Below the pieces are notes generated by a model. It was given only the letters and a program-made list of their open reading frames with translations. It was not told the DNA's origin and made no database searches. Shown piece after piece: positions 16,893 through 26,330 of a stretch of 64,000 nucleotides of DNA. The translations under genes were made by a program, and so were the position numbers. Every line of letters begins with the position of its first letter. Positions within the stretch are counted from its first letter, which is position 1. Source of the DNA: Thermomicrobium sp. 4228-Ro (GTDB taxonomy: Bacteria; Chloroflexota; Chloroflexia; Thermomicrobiales; Thermomicrobiaceae); the NCBI RefSeq assembly GCF_026241205.1, contig NZ_JAPFQM010000001.1, positions 682,001 to 746,000 of the forward strand, read 5' to 3'.

Positions 16893-17738
16893 GTGCTCGG
16901 CATCGAACTGTTCGTCTTCGGCCTCTTCCTGTTCGCGTTCCTCGCTGGACTGCTCGGTTCGCTCATTGGCCTCGGCGGGGGTATCCTGATCGTCCCATTG
17001 CTGACACTGGTCTTCCGGCTCGATATCCATCTCGCGGTCGGTGCCAGCATCGTCTCGATCATCGCCACCTCGAGCGGTGCCGCGGCTGCGTATGTCCGTG
17101 ACCATCTCACGCACGTGCGGGCTGGGATTTTCTTGGAATTAGCGACGAGTTCGGGCGCCGTCCTCGGGGCGTTGCTCGTACCCTTCGTGCCCGGTCGCGC
17201 ACTCTATTTCCTCTTCGCAGGCTTTCTCCTCTTGTCCCTCGGACCGATGGCGCGTCGCCTCGGTGAGGAAATCCCGACCGGCGTGCAACCCGACTGGTTC
17301 GCTCGGCATCTCCGCCTGGGGAGCGCGTATCCCGATCGTGCCCTCGGACGGGTCGTGCGCTACGAGGTGACCCGTGTCCCGATCGGTTTCGCGATGATGT
17401 TCGTAGCTGGGCTCGCCTCGGCACTCCTCGGACTCGGCGCCGGTGCTCTCAAAGTGCTGGCGATGGACTGGGGCATGCGGATGCCGATGAAGGTTTCGAC
17501 GGCGACCAGTAACTTCATGATCGGCGTGACGGCAGCAGCCAGTGCTGGCATCTACTTCTGGCGAGGGGATGTGGTGCCGCTCATCGCGACACCGGTCATG
17601 CTCGGTGTCCTCGCTGGCTCGCTCGTGGGGGCGCAACTTCTGCTGCGGATGACGAACCGGCGCGTGCGCCAGCTGTTCATTCCGATCTTGCTGGTCATCG
17701 CCTTCCAGATGTTCCTACGTGGATTGGGGGTGTGGTGA
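16893..17738 (+). CDS. TSUP (TauE/SafE) family membrane permease
   Basis: The 281-residue product has about eight membrane segments in two halves, each with the family's glycine-rich turn: GSLIGLGGGILIVPLL near residue 24 and ALLGLGAGALKVLAM near 182. TSUP proteins export sulfite, sulfoacetate or related anions. The GTG at 16893 follows AGGAG. A DUF1634 gene begins 2 bases after its stop, the usual partner arrangement for this subfamily. It is the first of two TSUP genes in the cluster. Confidence 0.88.
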   Translation: MLGIELFVFGLFLFAFLAGLLGSLIGLGGGILIVPLLTLVFRLDIHLAVGASIVSIIATSSGAAAAYVRDHLTHVRAGIFLELATSSGAVLGALLVPFVPGRALYFLFAGFLLLSLGPMARRLGEEIPTGVQPDWFARHLRLGSAYPDRALGRVVRYEVTRVPIGFAMMFVAGLASALLGLGAGALKVLAMDWGMRMPMKVSTATSNFMIGVTAAASAGIYFWRGDVVPLIATPVMLGVLAGSLVGAQLLLRMTNRRVRQLFIPILLVIAFQMFLRGLGVW

Positions 17739-17739
17739 C

Positions 17740-18174
17740 ATGCGTGACCGATCGATACAGCACGGTTCACCCGAAACAAACGTGCTCAATCCTGTCCAGG
17801 AACGGATCGATCTTCTGGTCAGCCTCGTCTTGCGGTTCGGTGTGCTCGTCGCGGCGACCATCGGCGCCATCGGGCTCGTGCTCTTCTTCGTACGGGGACC
17901 CCAACCGGGCGATCCGCAGACCTTGCACGAATTGTTGACGCTTCAGAGTGGGGTACTGAAGACGAGCCCGCAGGCCATCCTGACTGGCCTCGTCCACGGT
18001 CAGCCGGACGACATCATGCGCCTCGGCCTGCTCGTCCTGATCCTCACCCCGACAGCCCGGGTCGCACTGACATTGGTCTTGTTCATCCTGGAGCGCGACG
18101 TTGTCTTCGTCAGCATCGCACTCGCTGTTCTGATCATTCTCGTGCTTGGCCTGGCCGGTATCGTCGGCGGCTGA
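17740..18174 (+). CDS. DUF1634 membrane protein
   Basis: The 144-residue product has three predicted membrane segments (about 25-48, 87-108 and 118-140). It shows the DUF1634 hallmarks after the first segment, GDPQTLHELL and the LRLGLLVLILTP motif. DUF1634 proteins are almost always encoded next to TSUP permeases and are thought to form a complex with them; no activity is established. The ATG lies 1 base after the TSUP stop. Confidence 0.8.
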   Translation: MRDRSIQHGSPETNVLNPVQERIDLLVSLVLRFGVLVAATIGAIGLVLFFVRGPQPGDPQTLHELLTLQSGVLKTSPQAILTGLVHGQPDDIMRLGLLVLILTPTARVALTLVLFILERDVVFVSIALAVLIILVLGLAGIVGG

Positions 18175-18282
18175 ACGAGTTGCACGAGAGCCGGAAGAGA
18201 GACCACCTGGTCGTGTGGTACGATGGAGCCCGCAGCCCTGGCGCTGCTGGGCGGCCCAAGATCGCGATGAGCAGCACCGAAG

Positions 18283-18687
18283 ATGCAACGAGCCCGAAGC
18301 GTTTCGGAAGCGAGACAACGAACCGAGTGTGGGGAGACACAGTTCAGCGAGCTCTCCGGGCTCCTCGCCCAGCTGTACCGGGTCTGGCTCGGGGTGGCGC
18401 TCGCGCTCCTCACGCTCGGCCTCATCCTCGATCTCCTCGGCGACGGGAGCATGGAGACTGCGACCGTTCCGCTCAGCGAACTCCCGCTGCAGCTCCTCGA
18501 GGGTAACCCGGCTGCAGTCGAAAGTATCGCCCTCCTATGCGCGACACTCGGCCCCGTCACCGGGCTCCTGATGATACTCGCATACTGCGCACGGCGCGGT
18601 GATCGCCGCACGACGCTTCTCGTCGTCATCCTGCTGGTGGTCGTCGCAGTACTACCGATCGCGCGCACGATCGGGAGCACTCGATGA
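18283..18687 (+). CDS. Second DUF1634-like small membrane protein
   Basis: The 134-residue product shows an N-terminal polar stretch, then three hydrophobic segments (about 32-52, 83-101 and 111-127). The order of elements matches the DUF1634 protein upstream: first segment, an LSELPLQLLEG amphipathic link, then LGPVTGLLMILA. Sequence identity to it is low. It overlaps the following TSUP gene by ATGA (18684-18687), so it is its partner. The exact start is uncertain because no good ribosome site precedes ATG 18283. Confidence 0.65.
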   Translation: MQRARSVSEARQRTECGETQFSELSGLLAQLYRVWLGVALALLTLGLILDLLGDGSMETATVPLSELPLQLLEGNPAAVESIALLCATLGPVTGLLMILAYCARRGDRRTTLLVVILLVVVAVLPIARTIGSTR

Positions 18688-19526
18688 GTCACGCTGCAGA
18701 ACTCGCGATCTTCCTCGTCGCAGCGGTATCGGGAACGCTGGGCGCGATGGTCGGTGTCGGCGGGGGAGTCTTCATGGTCCCCATCTTCTCTGCTTTTCTC
18801 GGCATCCCGATCAGGGCCGCGATCGCGGCCAGCGCGCTCGCGGTGATCGTGAACTCGCTCGGGAGTGCCTCCGTGTACCTCCACCATCGCATGGTCAATC
18901 TCCGGCTCGCCCTGCTCCTCCTGATCTCCACGACGGTTGGTGCGATCGGCGGTGCCCTCTTGGTGACGGCAGCCCCGATTACCCTTCTCCGCGTCATCTT
19001 CGCGATCACGCTCTATGCGATGATCGCGCTCATGAGCCTTCACCGTGCGAGCGCTCACCCCGTCACGGTCGGCTCCGACCGCTTCGGACTCGGCGGCAGC
19101 TTTTACGATCCGGCAATCGGCGGAACAGTCCACTATATTCCGCAACTCGTCGGTTTCGGTGCCCTGCTCAGCACGGTGGCTGGCTTCTTGTCCGGCCTCC
19201 TCGGTATCGGCGGCGGCATCGTTCAGGTCCCGCTCATGAACGTTCTCATGCGGGTCCCGGTCAAGGCAGCAGCCGCGACGAGCAGCTACATGGTCGGTGT
19301 CACCGTCGTCGGAAGCGCACTCCTCTACTACGCGAACGATCTGCTTGTCCCACAGGTCGCTATCCCGGCGATGCTCGGGGTGTTCTTCGGTGCACAACTC
19401 GGCTCCCGCCTCGGCCGAAGGATCCGAGGGGTCTGGCTCCGACGCCTCCTCATGCTCATCCTCCTCTATCTCGCGACGACGCTCCTGCTCCAGGCACTCG
19501 GTATTCCCGTGCCAGGTGCTCGCTGA
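18684..19526 (+). CDS. TSUP (TauE/SafE) family membrane permease, second copy
   Basis: This 280-residue permease has two homologous halves, with GAMVGVGGGVFMVPIF near residue 18 and GLLGIGGGIVQVPLM near 174. It is more canonical than the first copy. It is translationally coupled to the DUF1634-like gene upstream. The pair of TSUP/DUF1634 units arranged TSUP-DUF-DUF-TSUP suggests an old duplication with divergence and perhaps two substrates or two halves of one transporter. The substrate is unknown; sulfite or another sulfur anion is a reasonable guess. Confidence 0.88.
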   Translation: MSHAAELAIFLVAAVSGTLGAMVGVGGGVFMVPIFSAFLGIPIRAAIAASALAVIVNSLGSASVYLHHRMVNLRLALLLLISTTVGAIGGALLVTAAPITLLRVIFAITLYAMIALMSLHRASAHPVTVGSDRFGLGGSFYDPAIGGTVHYIPQLVGFGALLSTVAGFLSGLLGIGGGIVQVPLMNVLMRVPVKAAAATSSYMVGVTVVGSALLYYANDLLVPQVAIPAMLGVFFGAQLGSRLGRRIRGVWLRRLLMLILLYLATTLLLQALGIPVPGAR

Positions 19527-19616
19527 GTCATCTCAATCCGCACGGTCTTCCCACGCGTAATTCCTTCGGGTGCACCCACCATCGTACAAGCCACCGAAGG
19601 ACGGGGGAGGCCAGAA

Positions 19617-20328
19617 ATGGGAAAGCGAGTCAGGTCTGTCGTCCTCTTCACGCTCATCGCTCTGCTCTCTCCTGCCGAGCCATGCCCTCGCCGCCCGCTC
19701 CCGGATGAGTTTCCAGCTGGACGTGGACGCGGCAGCGCCAGATGTCACCGTCTCGATCACGCTCACCGAGTTTTCGATCACCCCTGCGACCATCACCGTA
19801 CCTCTCGGCGAGCCGGTGACGTTCGTCGTGACCAATGCGGGCGGTGCGCAGCACAACCTCGAAGTGGAGCTGGAAGACCGAGGTATCGAACAGCGACTCT
19901 TCGCCACGAACCTCATGCCCGGCGAGACACGACAGGCCACGTTCACGCTCACTGAACCCGGTGAGTGGGAGATGTACTGCCCGGTCGGGAATCACCGCAC
20001 ACTCGGCATGCAGGGTACGATCCTCGTCGCTACCGCCGCGACACCGACAACTGCTCCGACGCCGTCGCCGACGATCGCCCTCGTCACGCCGACGACCGCA
20101 CCTCCGACAGTCGCTCCGTACCCCACTGTAGCCTTGGCGACACCGACACCCCGCACCGTCCCGACATCCACACCACCAGCACAACTCCCACCAGCGACTG
20201 GACAGCCACACGACCAGCGGGGAGCATGGCCGTTCGTGCTCCTCGTCGCTCTCGTTCTCGCTGGTGGTCTCACCGGCAGCCTGGCTACGTGGTGGCGCCG
20301 CTCGAGGTCACAGGGACCCGCTCGCTGA
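19617..20328 (+). pseudogene. Cupredoxin-like membrane-anchored protein, frameshift in the signal peptide
   Basis: The ATG at 19617 has a strong GGGGGAGG site and opens a signal peptide (MGKRVRSVVLFTLIALL). That frame then becomes Arg/Pro nonsense and stops at 19955. The rest of the signal peptide (LPSHALAARS) and the whole mature protein continue in the next frame. A shift near the CT repeat at 19665-19671 joins them. The mature part has a plastocyanin-like domain with type-1 copper ligands His (QHNLE), Cys-x4-His-x4-Met (CPVGNHRTLGM). A Thr/Pro-rich linker, a C-terminal membrane helix and an Arg tail follow. It is either an inactivated gene, slippage-based on/off switching, or a sequencing error. 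Confidence 0.75.
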
Positions 20329-20807
20329 ACCGCGAGACATGGAGCGGAGGGTCGTCGGTCGCCTCCAGACGCGACGGCCCTCCGCGTCGGCACTCGAAGG
20401 CGTCCTGTGCAGCGGCGATACGCCGTCTCGAGCTGTACCGAGCCCTCAGGTACCCTTCCGACCACGCTGACGGGCTCCAGAGCGCAACAACGCTCCCGGA
20501 CGGGCTGCGCCCCCGGTTCTCGCTCGGTGTCGCACGCATGCTCGTTGGCGGCTTCCTGCCCGTGCCGTCCCCGCGAGCCCAGAAGCGTTTACGGCCTCCG
20601 GCATGTCCCGATCGTCTCCCACCGGTAGTCGGCCGCTGCAGAGCGCGCGACCTCGACAACGGCTGCCCTCGGAAGCGGATGACTTTCCGGTCCCGGAAGC
20701 TCAGGGAAAGAGCCGGTGACCGACAACCCGAGTGCACGGATCGGTGACGCTGCTTGCGGTAGTCTCATGGCAGCCCGGTACGCGCAGTTCGAGGAGAGGA
20801 GACGGTG
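20329..20807. other. 479-bp gap between cupredoxin and cytochrome c genes
   Basis: No frame here has protein-like character. Just after the cupredoxin stop, bases 20346-20383 can fold into a long interrupted hairpin (six G-C-rich pairs plus four more), perhaps a terminator, without a T tract. The last 20 bases carry the ribosome site AGGAGAC of the cytochrome gene. I see no RNA gene. Confidence 0.4.
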
Positions 20808-21629
20808 ATGGGTCGGACCTCCGAGGAACAGCGAAAGGAGTGGTCCAGCAGCCGATGGCCTGGTCGGCTGCTCTGGTTCGCCAGCGGGATGATCGCTACC
20901 GTGCTGTTCGCAGCGTGCATCCTATGGTTCGCGGGCCCGGCACTGCTCTCCCACCGAACTGCGTGGCCCTTCGAACGGACGCTCAGCCGGTGGGCGATCG
21001 ATCGAGCCGCTGCCGTCGGCAGCCGAAACGCGCCAACACCGCCCGCGGTGGGCTCGCGTGGGGTAGAGACCGGGCGGATCGTCTATCTCGGAACCTGCGC
21101 TCCCTGTCATGGCGCGGATGCCGATGGGAAAGGCTGGTTCGGCACACTGAGCTATCCCCCAGCCAGCCGGCTCGACGATGAGGAGACGCAGGCACGCAGC
21201 GACGCGGAGCTCTACTGGATCATCGCACACGGCCTCAGTTTCACCGGCATGCCGGGTTTCGCCGCCCGCCTGAGCGATGAGCAGATCTGGGCCGTCATCG
21301 CCTACCTGCGAACGCTGCGGTCCAGCGTTGCGCAGCCGCTCCCGGTCGTTCCCACGCCCTCCACCGACGATCTCCGGCCAGCCGATCCAGCAGCGAATGG
21401 AGCAGCACGCGGCGCTGCGCTCTACTTCTCCCTCGGCTGCGTGTCCTGCCACGGCCCTCGCGGCAACGCACCCGGCTTCCTCCAGCTCCGTGCAACCGAC
21501 CGGCGTGCTGTCCGCGCCATCCGCGAGGGCACCGACGAAGGGATGCCCGCTTACCCGCCTGCGTTGCTCTCCGATGCCGATCTCGAGGCGATACTGGCGT
21601 ACATCCGCACGTTCCGGGCTGGTTCGTAA
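20808..21629 (+). CDS. Membrane-anchored dihaem cytochrome c
   Basis: The 273-residue product has one N-terminal membrane anchor (about 21-47) and two class I cytochrome c domains outside the membrane. Haem is attached at CAPCH (97-101) and CVSCH (211-215). Likely distal ligands are Met148 (GMPG) and Met246 (GMPAYP). The domains are joined by a Pro-rich linker near 177-195. Such proteins shuttle electrons to terminal oxidases or from dehydrogenases. The ATG at 20808 is used here; a GTG lies one codon upstream. With the cupredoxin gene before it, the pair may form an electron-transfer unit, which is inference. Confidence 0.9.
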   Translation: MGRTSEEQRKEWSSSRWPGRLLWFASGMIATVLFAACILWFAGPALLSHRTAWPFERTLSRWAIDRAAAVGSRNAPTPPAVGSRGVETGRIVYLGTCAPCHGADADGKGWFGTLSYPPASRLDDEETQARSDAELYWIIAHGLSFTGMPGFAARLSDEQIWAVIAYLRTLRSSVAQPLPVVPTPSTDDLRPADPAANGAARGAALYFSLGCVSCHGPRGNAPGFLQLRATDRRAVRAIREGTDEGMPAYPPALLSDADLEAILAYIRTFRAGS

Positions 21630-22050
21630 CGAGAGCGCAAGGAGGAGCGGCTCGGGGCTGTCCACGCACGGGTGCGATATCAGGAGCGATACGCTCTTCA
21701 GACCACTTGACAACCGGCCTTCGGTGTGCTGTACTGGAGATGCGGTTCCGAGGAGTCGGCGACGACCCGCTCGGAGGCGTCCAGCGAAAGCCGGACGTTC
21801 GTCCCGGACAACCGGATCGACACGTACCGCACATGGCCCTGGAACGTGTGCGGGGGCGGTCGAGACCGGCGCCGAGTGGGGAGGTGAAACCTCGTCACGG
21901 CTTACGGGGAGCGGGTAGCGGATGGCTCGTCGGAACCGCTCTCTTCTGTCCTTCCTTCTGGCCGAATCGCTCGGCGCTGAACGAGACACATCTTCTGACC
22001 ACGCACGACCCTATGCCCTCTGCGATCGTGAACGAACGGGCTGCACGACC
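21630..22050. other. 421-bp gap with a possible orphan promoter
   Basis: TTGACA (21707-21712) and TGTACT (21730-21735) on the plus strand are 17 bases apart, but no convincing gene follows on that strand. On the minus strand a 66-codon frame (21898-21698, GTG start) has GC-rich third positions and a beta-like sequence (VRYVSIRLSGTNVRLSLD), so a small gene is possible. No ribosome site decides it. Otherwise I see nothing in this gap. Confidence 0.3.
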
Positions 22051-23172
22051 CTAGACCTGGTCGATCACGTGCCGCACCACCGTGCCCGCCTTGAGCCCAC
22101 TGCCAGTGAGAACGATCACGACCGGCCCATCCGGTACCCAGCCCCGGCGACGAGCCAGGCGATACGCCGCCGCACCCAGCGCTGCAGTCGGCTCCACGTA
22201 GAGCCCCTGACGCCAGAGAAGACGCACGGTCTCGACGAGCTGCGGTTCGGGAACCGCTTCCGGCCACCCACCACACTGGCGGAGAATCTCCAAGAGCAAC
22301 ACGCCCCGTGGTGGCGCGCCGATCCGCGCTCCCTCCGCCAGTGTCGGGCCCGGCGTTACGGGTTCCACCTCACGAGTCTGTCGTTCCCAGGCACGCACCA
22401 GCGGGGCACAGGACTCCGGCTGGGCAGCGACGAGAACTGGCCCTGGAGTCCCAACACCCTGCACCGCGAGCGCAGCACCGAGCACCAGGCTTCCGCCCCC
22501 GGCTGGGACGAAGCAGGCCGCCGGCCACATTCCACCCAACTGCTCCCACACCTCCAGCAACCAGGTCTTCGTCCCCTCCGCGAACAGCGGGTGCCAGTTG
22601 TGGCTGGCATACGCCGTTCCGGGTTCCTGTGCAGCGGCCTGAGCGGTAGCCGCGACCACCTCACGTGGGCCGGGCACCAGCTCGACCCGCGCGCCATAGG
22701 CACGGGACTGCAACAGCTTCTCCGACGCGGTGTCAGCGGGTGCGAAGACCAGCGCCTCCAGCCCATGCGAGGCAGCGTACGCAGCCAAAGCGGCAGCTGC
22801 ATTGCCGGACGAGTCGACCGCGATTCGCCGGACACCAGCTCGGGCCAGGAAGGCGACCAACACGCTGGCGCCTCGATCCTTGAAGGATCCTGTCGGGAGC
22901 AGGAAATCCAGTTTGAACCAGACCGGTTCGCCGTCGAGCTGGCCAGGGACGAGCGGCGTCATTCCCTCTCCGAGCGTCCGTGCCGGCGGCTCGACCGGGA
23001 GCGCCCGTGCATATCGCCACAGCGTCGAGGTCGACACTTCGATCGCTCCGCGATCGAGCAGCAGCGGTGGGTCGACCGCGAGCACGCCTCTACAGCGTAG
23101 GCAACGCCAGACGAGTGTTTCGGGCGGAAACTGTGCACCACAATATGTACAGCGGAATGACCAGCTGGACAT
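22051..23172 (-). CDS. Threonine synthase-like PLP enzyme with zinc ribbon
   Basis: This 373-residue fold-type II PLP protein begins with a four-cysteine zinc ribbon (Cys8, Cys11, Cys24, Cys27). The PLP lysine is Lys98 in TGSFKDRGA, followed by VDSSGNAAAALAAYAA and the phosphate-binding VPAGGGSLVLG loop. This layout is typical of archaeal and Chloroflexota threonine synthases that convert O-phosphohomoserine to threonine. Some zinc-ribbon members act on other substrates, and no other threonine gene is adjacent. I therefore call it thrC-like without a symbol. Confidence 0.85.
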   Translation of the reverse strand: MSSWSFRCTYCGAQFPPETLVWRCLRCRGVLAVDPPLLLDRGAIEVSTSTLWRYARALPVEPPARTLGEGMTPLVPGQLDGEPVWFKLDFLLPTGSFKDRGASVLVAFLARAGVRRIAVDSSGNAAAALAAYAASHGLEALVFAPADTASEKLLQSRAYGARVELVPGPREVVAATAQAAAQEPGTAYASHNWHPLFAEGTKTWLLEVWEQLGGMWPAACFVPAGGGSLVLGAALAVQGVGTPGPVLVAAQPESCAPLVRAWERQTREVEPVTPGPTLAEGARIGAPPRGVLLLEILRQCGGWPEAVPEPQLVETVRLLWRQGLYVEPTAALGAAAYRLARRRGWVPDGPVVIVLTGSGLKAGTVVRHVIDQV

Positions 23173-23292
23173 CGCGCACTCCTCGACCGATTCCCACCGC
23201 GCACCGTCACCACCAGCGAAAAGCGTTCTGAACCCGACAAGGTCGCTCGAGCCCCAGCGAAGGCAGCCATACGAGCCTGCACTGGAGGACGA

Positions 23293-24450
23293 TCAACCGA
23301 CGGTGCGGCGGTTTCCGCTGAGCCGAACGAGTTCCCGGACGATGATAGTGCGCTGGATTTCGCTCGTGCCCTCGTAGATCTGCAAGAGCTTCGCATCGCG
23401 GAACAGCTTCTCGACCGGATAGTCAGGGCTGTACCCATTCCCACCGAACACTTGAACTGCTTCGGTCGCCGCCCACATCGCGCTGTCGGCCGCGAATGCT
23501 TTGGCCACGGCTGCAGCGAGCGTATTGTCCTCACCGCGATCCGCCAGCCAGGCAGCCAAATAGGTCAGTTGGCGAGCGGCGTCGAGACGGATCCGCATCT
23601 CCGCGAGCTTGTGCCCGATCGCCTGATGCTTGATGATCGGTTGCCCCATCGTCCGCCGCTGTTGGGCATACGCCAACGACTCGTCCAGGCAGCGCTGGAT
23701 GATACCGGCGCCGAAGGCTGCAGCCATCGGGCGCGTACGGCGCAGCGTTCGCATCGCGATCGCAAAACCTTCGCCTTCCCGGCCGATCCGATTGGAGGCG
23801 GGCACGACCACGTCATGGAATTCGATTTCGCCGTTGGATATCGCTCGCTGTCCCAGCTTGCGCAAGGGCCGGGTGACGATCCCCGGCGACTCGCGCTCGA
23901 CGACGAACACGCTGATCCCGTTGCGACCGGCATCCGGGTCAGTCTTGGCGAAGACCACGAAGAAGCTGGCGATCGGCGCATTACCGATCCACCGCTTGTG
24001 TCCGTTGAGGACATAGACATCGCCGCGCCGCTCGGCACGCGTGGTCAGCGCCGTCACGTCCGATCCCGCTTCCGGCTCGGTGAGCGCAAAGCTCGCGTAC
24101 TCACCAGCCGCGAGCCGCGGCAGCCAGCGTCGCTTCTGCTCCTCGCTCCCAGCGATGACGATCGGCTCGCCAGCCAGGCAGCTCGAGCAGGCCGCTGCCG
24201 TGAAGCCAGCGCACGCCCAGGCGAGCTGCTCGGCGACGAGAACCAGCTCGAGGACACCGAGTCCTCGCCCGCCGTATTCCGCTGGAATCGTGATCTCCGT
24301 CAACCCCTCCTGCCGTGCCTGGACGATCAGTTCGTGCGGGTGACGCTCTTCCTGGTCGTACAGCGAAGCGACCGGCTTGACGACCGTCTCCGCGAACCAG
24401 CGTGCTCGAGCCTGGAGTTCCCGCTGCTGTTCCGACAACGTGAAATCCAT
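23293..24450 (-). CDS. Acyl-CoA dehydrogenase
   Basis: The 385-residue flavoprotein has the full acyl-CoA dehydrogenase layout. There is an N-terminal helical domain ([11 protein letters not shown]), a central beta-domain with [15 protein letters not shown] and [10 protein letters not shown], and the C-terminal helical domain with [33 protein letters not shown]. The Glu in IYEGTSEIQ is at the position of the catalytic base of short- and medium-chain enzymes. The ATG at 24450 has GGGAGGG upstream. No ETF or other beta-oxidation gene adjoins, so chain length cannot be told. Confidence 0.93.
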   Translation of the reverse strand: MDFTLSEQQRELQARARWFAETVVKPVASLYDQEERHPHELIVQARQEGLTEITIPAEYGGRGLGVLELVLVAEQLAWACAGFTAAACSSCLAGEPIVIAGSEEQKRRWLPRLAAGEYASFALTEPEAGSDVTALTTRAERRGDVYVLNGHKRWIGNAPIASFFVVFAKTDPDAGRNGISVFVVERESPGIVTRPLRKLGQRAISNGEIEFHDVVVPASNRIGREGEGFAIAMRTLRRTRPMAAAFGAGIIQRCLDESLAYAQQRRTMGQPIIKHQAIGHKLAEMRIRLDAARQLTYLAAWLADRGEDNTLAAAVAKAFAADSAMWAATEAVQVFGGNGYSPDYPVEKLFRDAKLLQIYEGTSEIQRTIIVRELVRLSGNRRTVG

Positions 24451-24647
24451 CCTCCGATTCCCTCCCGCTCCACACCGAGCCACACGTCCCACGCCCTTTT
24501 TAGGCTGCGCCCTCGATGCTTGTCCAGCTCCCTCACTGCGCCCGCTTCGGTCGGTGATCGTTGAGCCGAGGGCCGCTTACGGACACCTCGATCGGCATAC
24601 GATACGATCGAGAGCGAGTTCGACCCATAGCCGTCGGAGGTACCACC

Positions 24648-25184
24648 ATGACCGAACCTGCGATCGAGGTACGGATCGGTGACATCACCACCGTCGACAC
24701 GGAGGCGATCGTGAACGCGGCGAATAATCGTCTGTGGATGGGGTCTGGCGTGGCCGGCGCGATCAAGCGGGCTGGGGGTGACGAGATCGAGCGCGAGGCC
24801 ATTGCCCAGGGGCCGATCGCCGTCGGCGAGGCAGTGGTCACCGGGGCTGGTCGCCTCCCACACAAGGCCGTCATCCACGCTGCTGCCATGGGGTACGACG
24901 AGCACGGCCGTATGATCCCGGCCACTCGCGAGACCGTCTACGCCGCGACGCGCGCTGCGCTCGCTCGCTGCCAGGAACGCCAGCTCCGGTCAGTCGCCTT
25001 CCCAGCGCTCGGCACCGGTGTCGGTGGGCTCGATCTCGACACCTGCGCCCAGGCGATTGTGCAAGCCGTACGCGACCATGCCGCCAGCGGGGCCCGCTTT
25101 CCGGAACGGGTCGTCTTCGTCGTGCGCAACGAGGAAGCAGCCGCGGCTTTCCGAGCGGCACATGAACAGTTCCGCTCGTCGTGA
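24648..25184 (+). CDS. Macrodomain protein (O-acetyl-ADP-ribose deacetylase-like)
   Basis: This 178-residue protein is a single macrodomain. AIVNAANNRL near 21-30 and GSGVAGAIKRAGG near 33-45 carry the Asn and Gly used to bind distal ribose, and ALGTGVGGLD near 122-131 is the phosphate loop. The family removes ADP-ribose from proteins or RNA, or hydrolyses O-acetyl-ADP-ribose. The ATG at 24648 follows GGAGGTACCACC. It stands between unrelated metabolic genes and no ADP-ribosyltransferase or sirtuin is present in the window. Confidence 0.92.
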   Translation: MTEPAIEVRIGDITTVDTEAIVNAANNRLWMGSGVAGAIKRAGGDEIEREAIAQGPIAVGEAVVTGAGRLPHKAVIHAAAMGYDEHGRMIPATRETVYAATRAALARCQERQLRSVAFPALGTGVGGLDLDTCAQAIVQAVRDHAASGARFPERVVFVVRNEEAAAAFRAAHEQFRSS

Positions 25185-25259
25185 CGCTGCTTCTCGCGCG
25201 ACTCGATACCTGCTATGCTCCGGCCGGGTAGTGCCGACGAAGTCAGGAGGCAGAAACCG

Positions 25260-26321
25260 ATGCGACACTTCCGGATCGCCGTCATTCCCGGTGACGGGGT
25301 GGGGAAGGAGGTCATTCCAGCCGGTCAGCGGGTGCTCGAAGCAGCCGTCGCCGGCGAGGCCGAACTCGCGTGGCACCACTTTCCCTGGGGCTCCGACTTC
25401 TACCGGCAGACCGGCAGCCTCATGCCCCCGGACGGTGTCGAGCAGCTCCGGCAGTTCGACGCGATCTACTTCGGTGCCGTCGGTGACCCACCCCATGTTC
25501 CCGATCACGTGACGCTCTGGGGGCTCCTCCTGCCGATCCGCAAGCAACTGGACCTCTTCGTCAATGTGCGTCCCATCCGCCTCCTCCCGGGCATCGCCGG
25601 GCCGCTCCGCGACAAGAACCCAGCGGACATCGACATGGTCTTCATCCGCGAGAACACCGAGGGGGAATATGCCGGGGTCGGCGGCCGCGTGCACGTCGGC
25701 ACAGCGCACGAGGTGGCGCTGGAAACGGCCGTCTTCTCGCGCTTCAACGTCGAGCGCGTCGTGCGCTACGCCTTCGAGCTCGCTCGCTCGCGACGGAAGC
25801 ACCTGACGAGCATCACCAAGAGCAATGCGCAACGCTACGGTATGGTGCTCTGGGACGAGGTGGTGCAGCGGGTGGCCCAAGACTACCCGGACGTCACCGT
25901 GACCTCGCTCCTCGTCGATGCCGCCGCAGCCCTGATGGTCCGCGCTCCCGAACGGTTCGATGTCGTGGTCGGAAGCAACCTCTTCGCCGATATCCTGACC
26001 GATCTCGGCGCAGCGCTCATGGGCAGTCTCGGCCTCGCACCCAGCGCCAACCTGGCGTCCGCTCCGGGCATGCCGTCGCTGTTCGAACCGGTGCACGGGA
26101 GCGCGCCGGACATCGCTGGCCGCGGCATCGCCAACCCGATCGGCGCCATCTGGGCCGGCGCGATGATGCTCGACCACCTCGGGCTCTCCGAGGCTGCAGC
26201 GCGAATCCTCCGGGCGATCGAGCGCCTCACCCAGGAAGGGACCGTGCTGACTCCAGACCTCGGGGGTACGGCGACAACCGAACAAGTTGCTGACCGTGTG
26301 ATCGCGTTGCTCCAGGACTAG
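25260..26321 (+). CDS. Tartrate/isopropylmalate dehydrogenase-type decarboxylating dehydrogenase
   Basis: This 353-residue protein belongs to the beta-decarboxylating dehydrogenases: IPGDGVGKEV at the N terminus, the VRPIRLLPG loop, ENTEGEYAGVGGR, Lys-Asn of TKSNAQRYG, and FEPVHGSAPDIAGRGIANPIG. The substrate loop (ENTEGEYAG) and DPPHVPDHVTLWGLLLPIR resemble tartrate dehydrogenase/decarboxylase (TtuC) more than leuB. The ATG at 25260 follows AGGAGG. The next gene, 9 bases on, is a sugar-acid dehydratase-like enolase, so both may serve catabolism of a hydroxy acid. Confidence 0.88.
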   Translation: MRHFRIAVIPGDGVGKEVIPAGQRVLEAAVAGEAELAWHHFPWGSDFYRQTGSLMPPDGVEQLRQFDAIYFGAVGDPPHVPDHVTLWGLLLPIRKQLDLFVNVRPIRLLPGIAGPLRDKNPADIDMVFIRENTEGEYAGVGGRVHVGTAHEVALETAVFSRFNVERVVRYAFELARSRRKHLTSITKSNAQRYGMVLWDEVVQRVAQDYPDVTVTSLLVDAAAALMVRAPERFDVVVGSNLFADILTDLGAALMGSLGLAPSANLASAPGMPSLFEPVHGSAPDIAGRGIANPIGAIWAGAMMLDHLGLSEAAARILRAIERLTQEGTVLTPDLGGTATTEQVADRVIALLQD

Positions 26322-26330
26322 GAGAGGCCG

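Noticed and set aside
20285-20737. Minus-strand 150-codon frame in the cupredoxin-cytochrome gap
   Set aside because: Arg/Ser-rich composition and overlap with the real cupredoxin gene mark it as a shadow frame.
21698-21898. Small minus-strand gene of 66 codons
   Set aside because: No ribosome site or recognisable motif; noted only within the gap entry.
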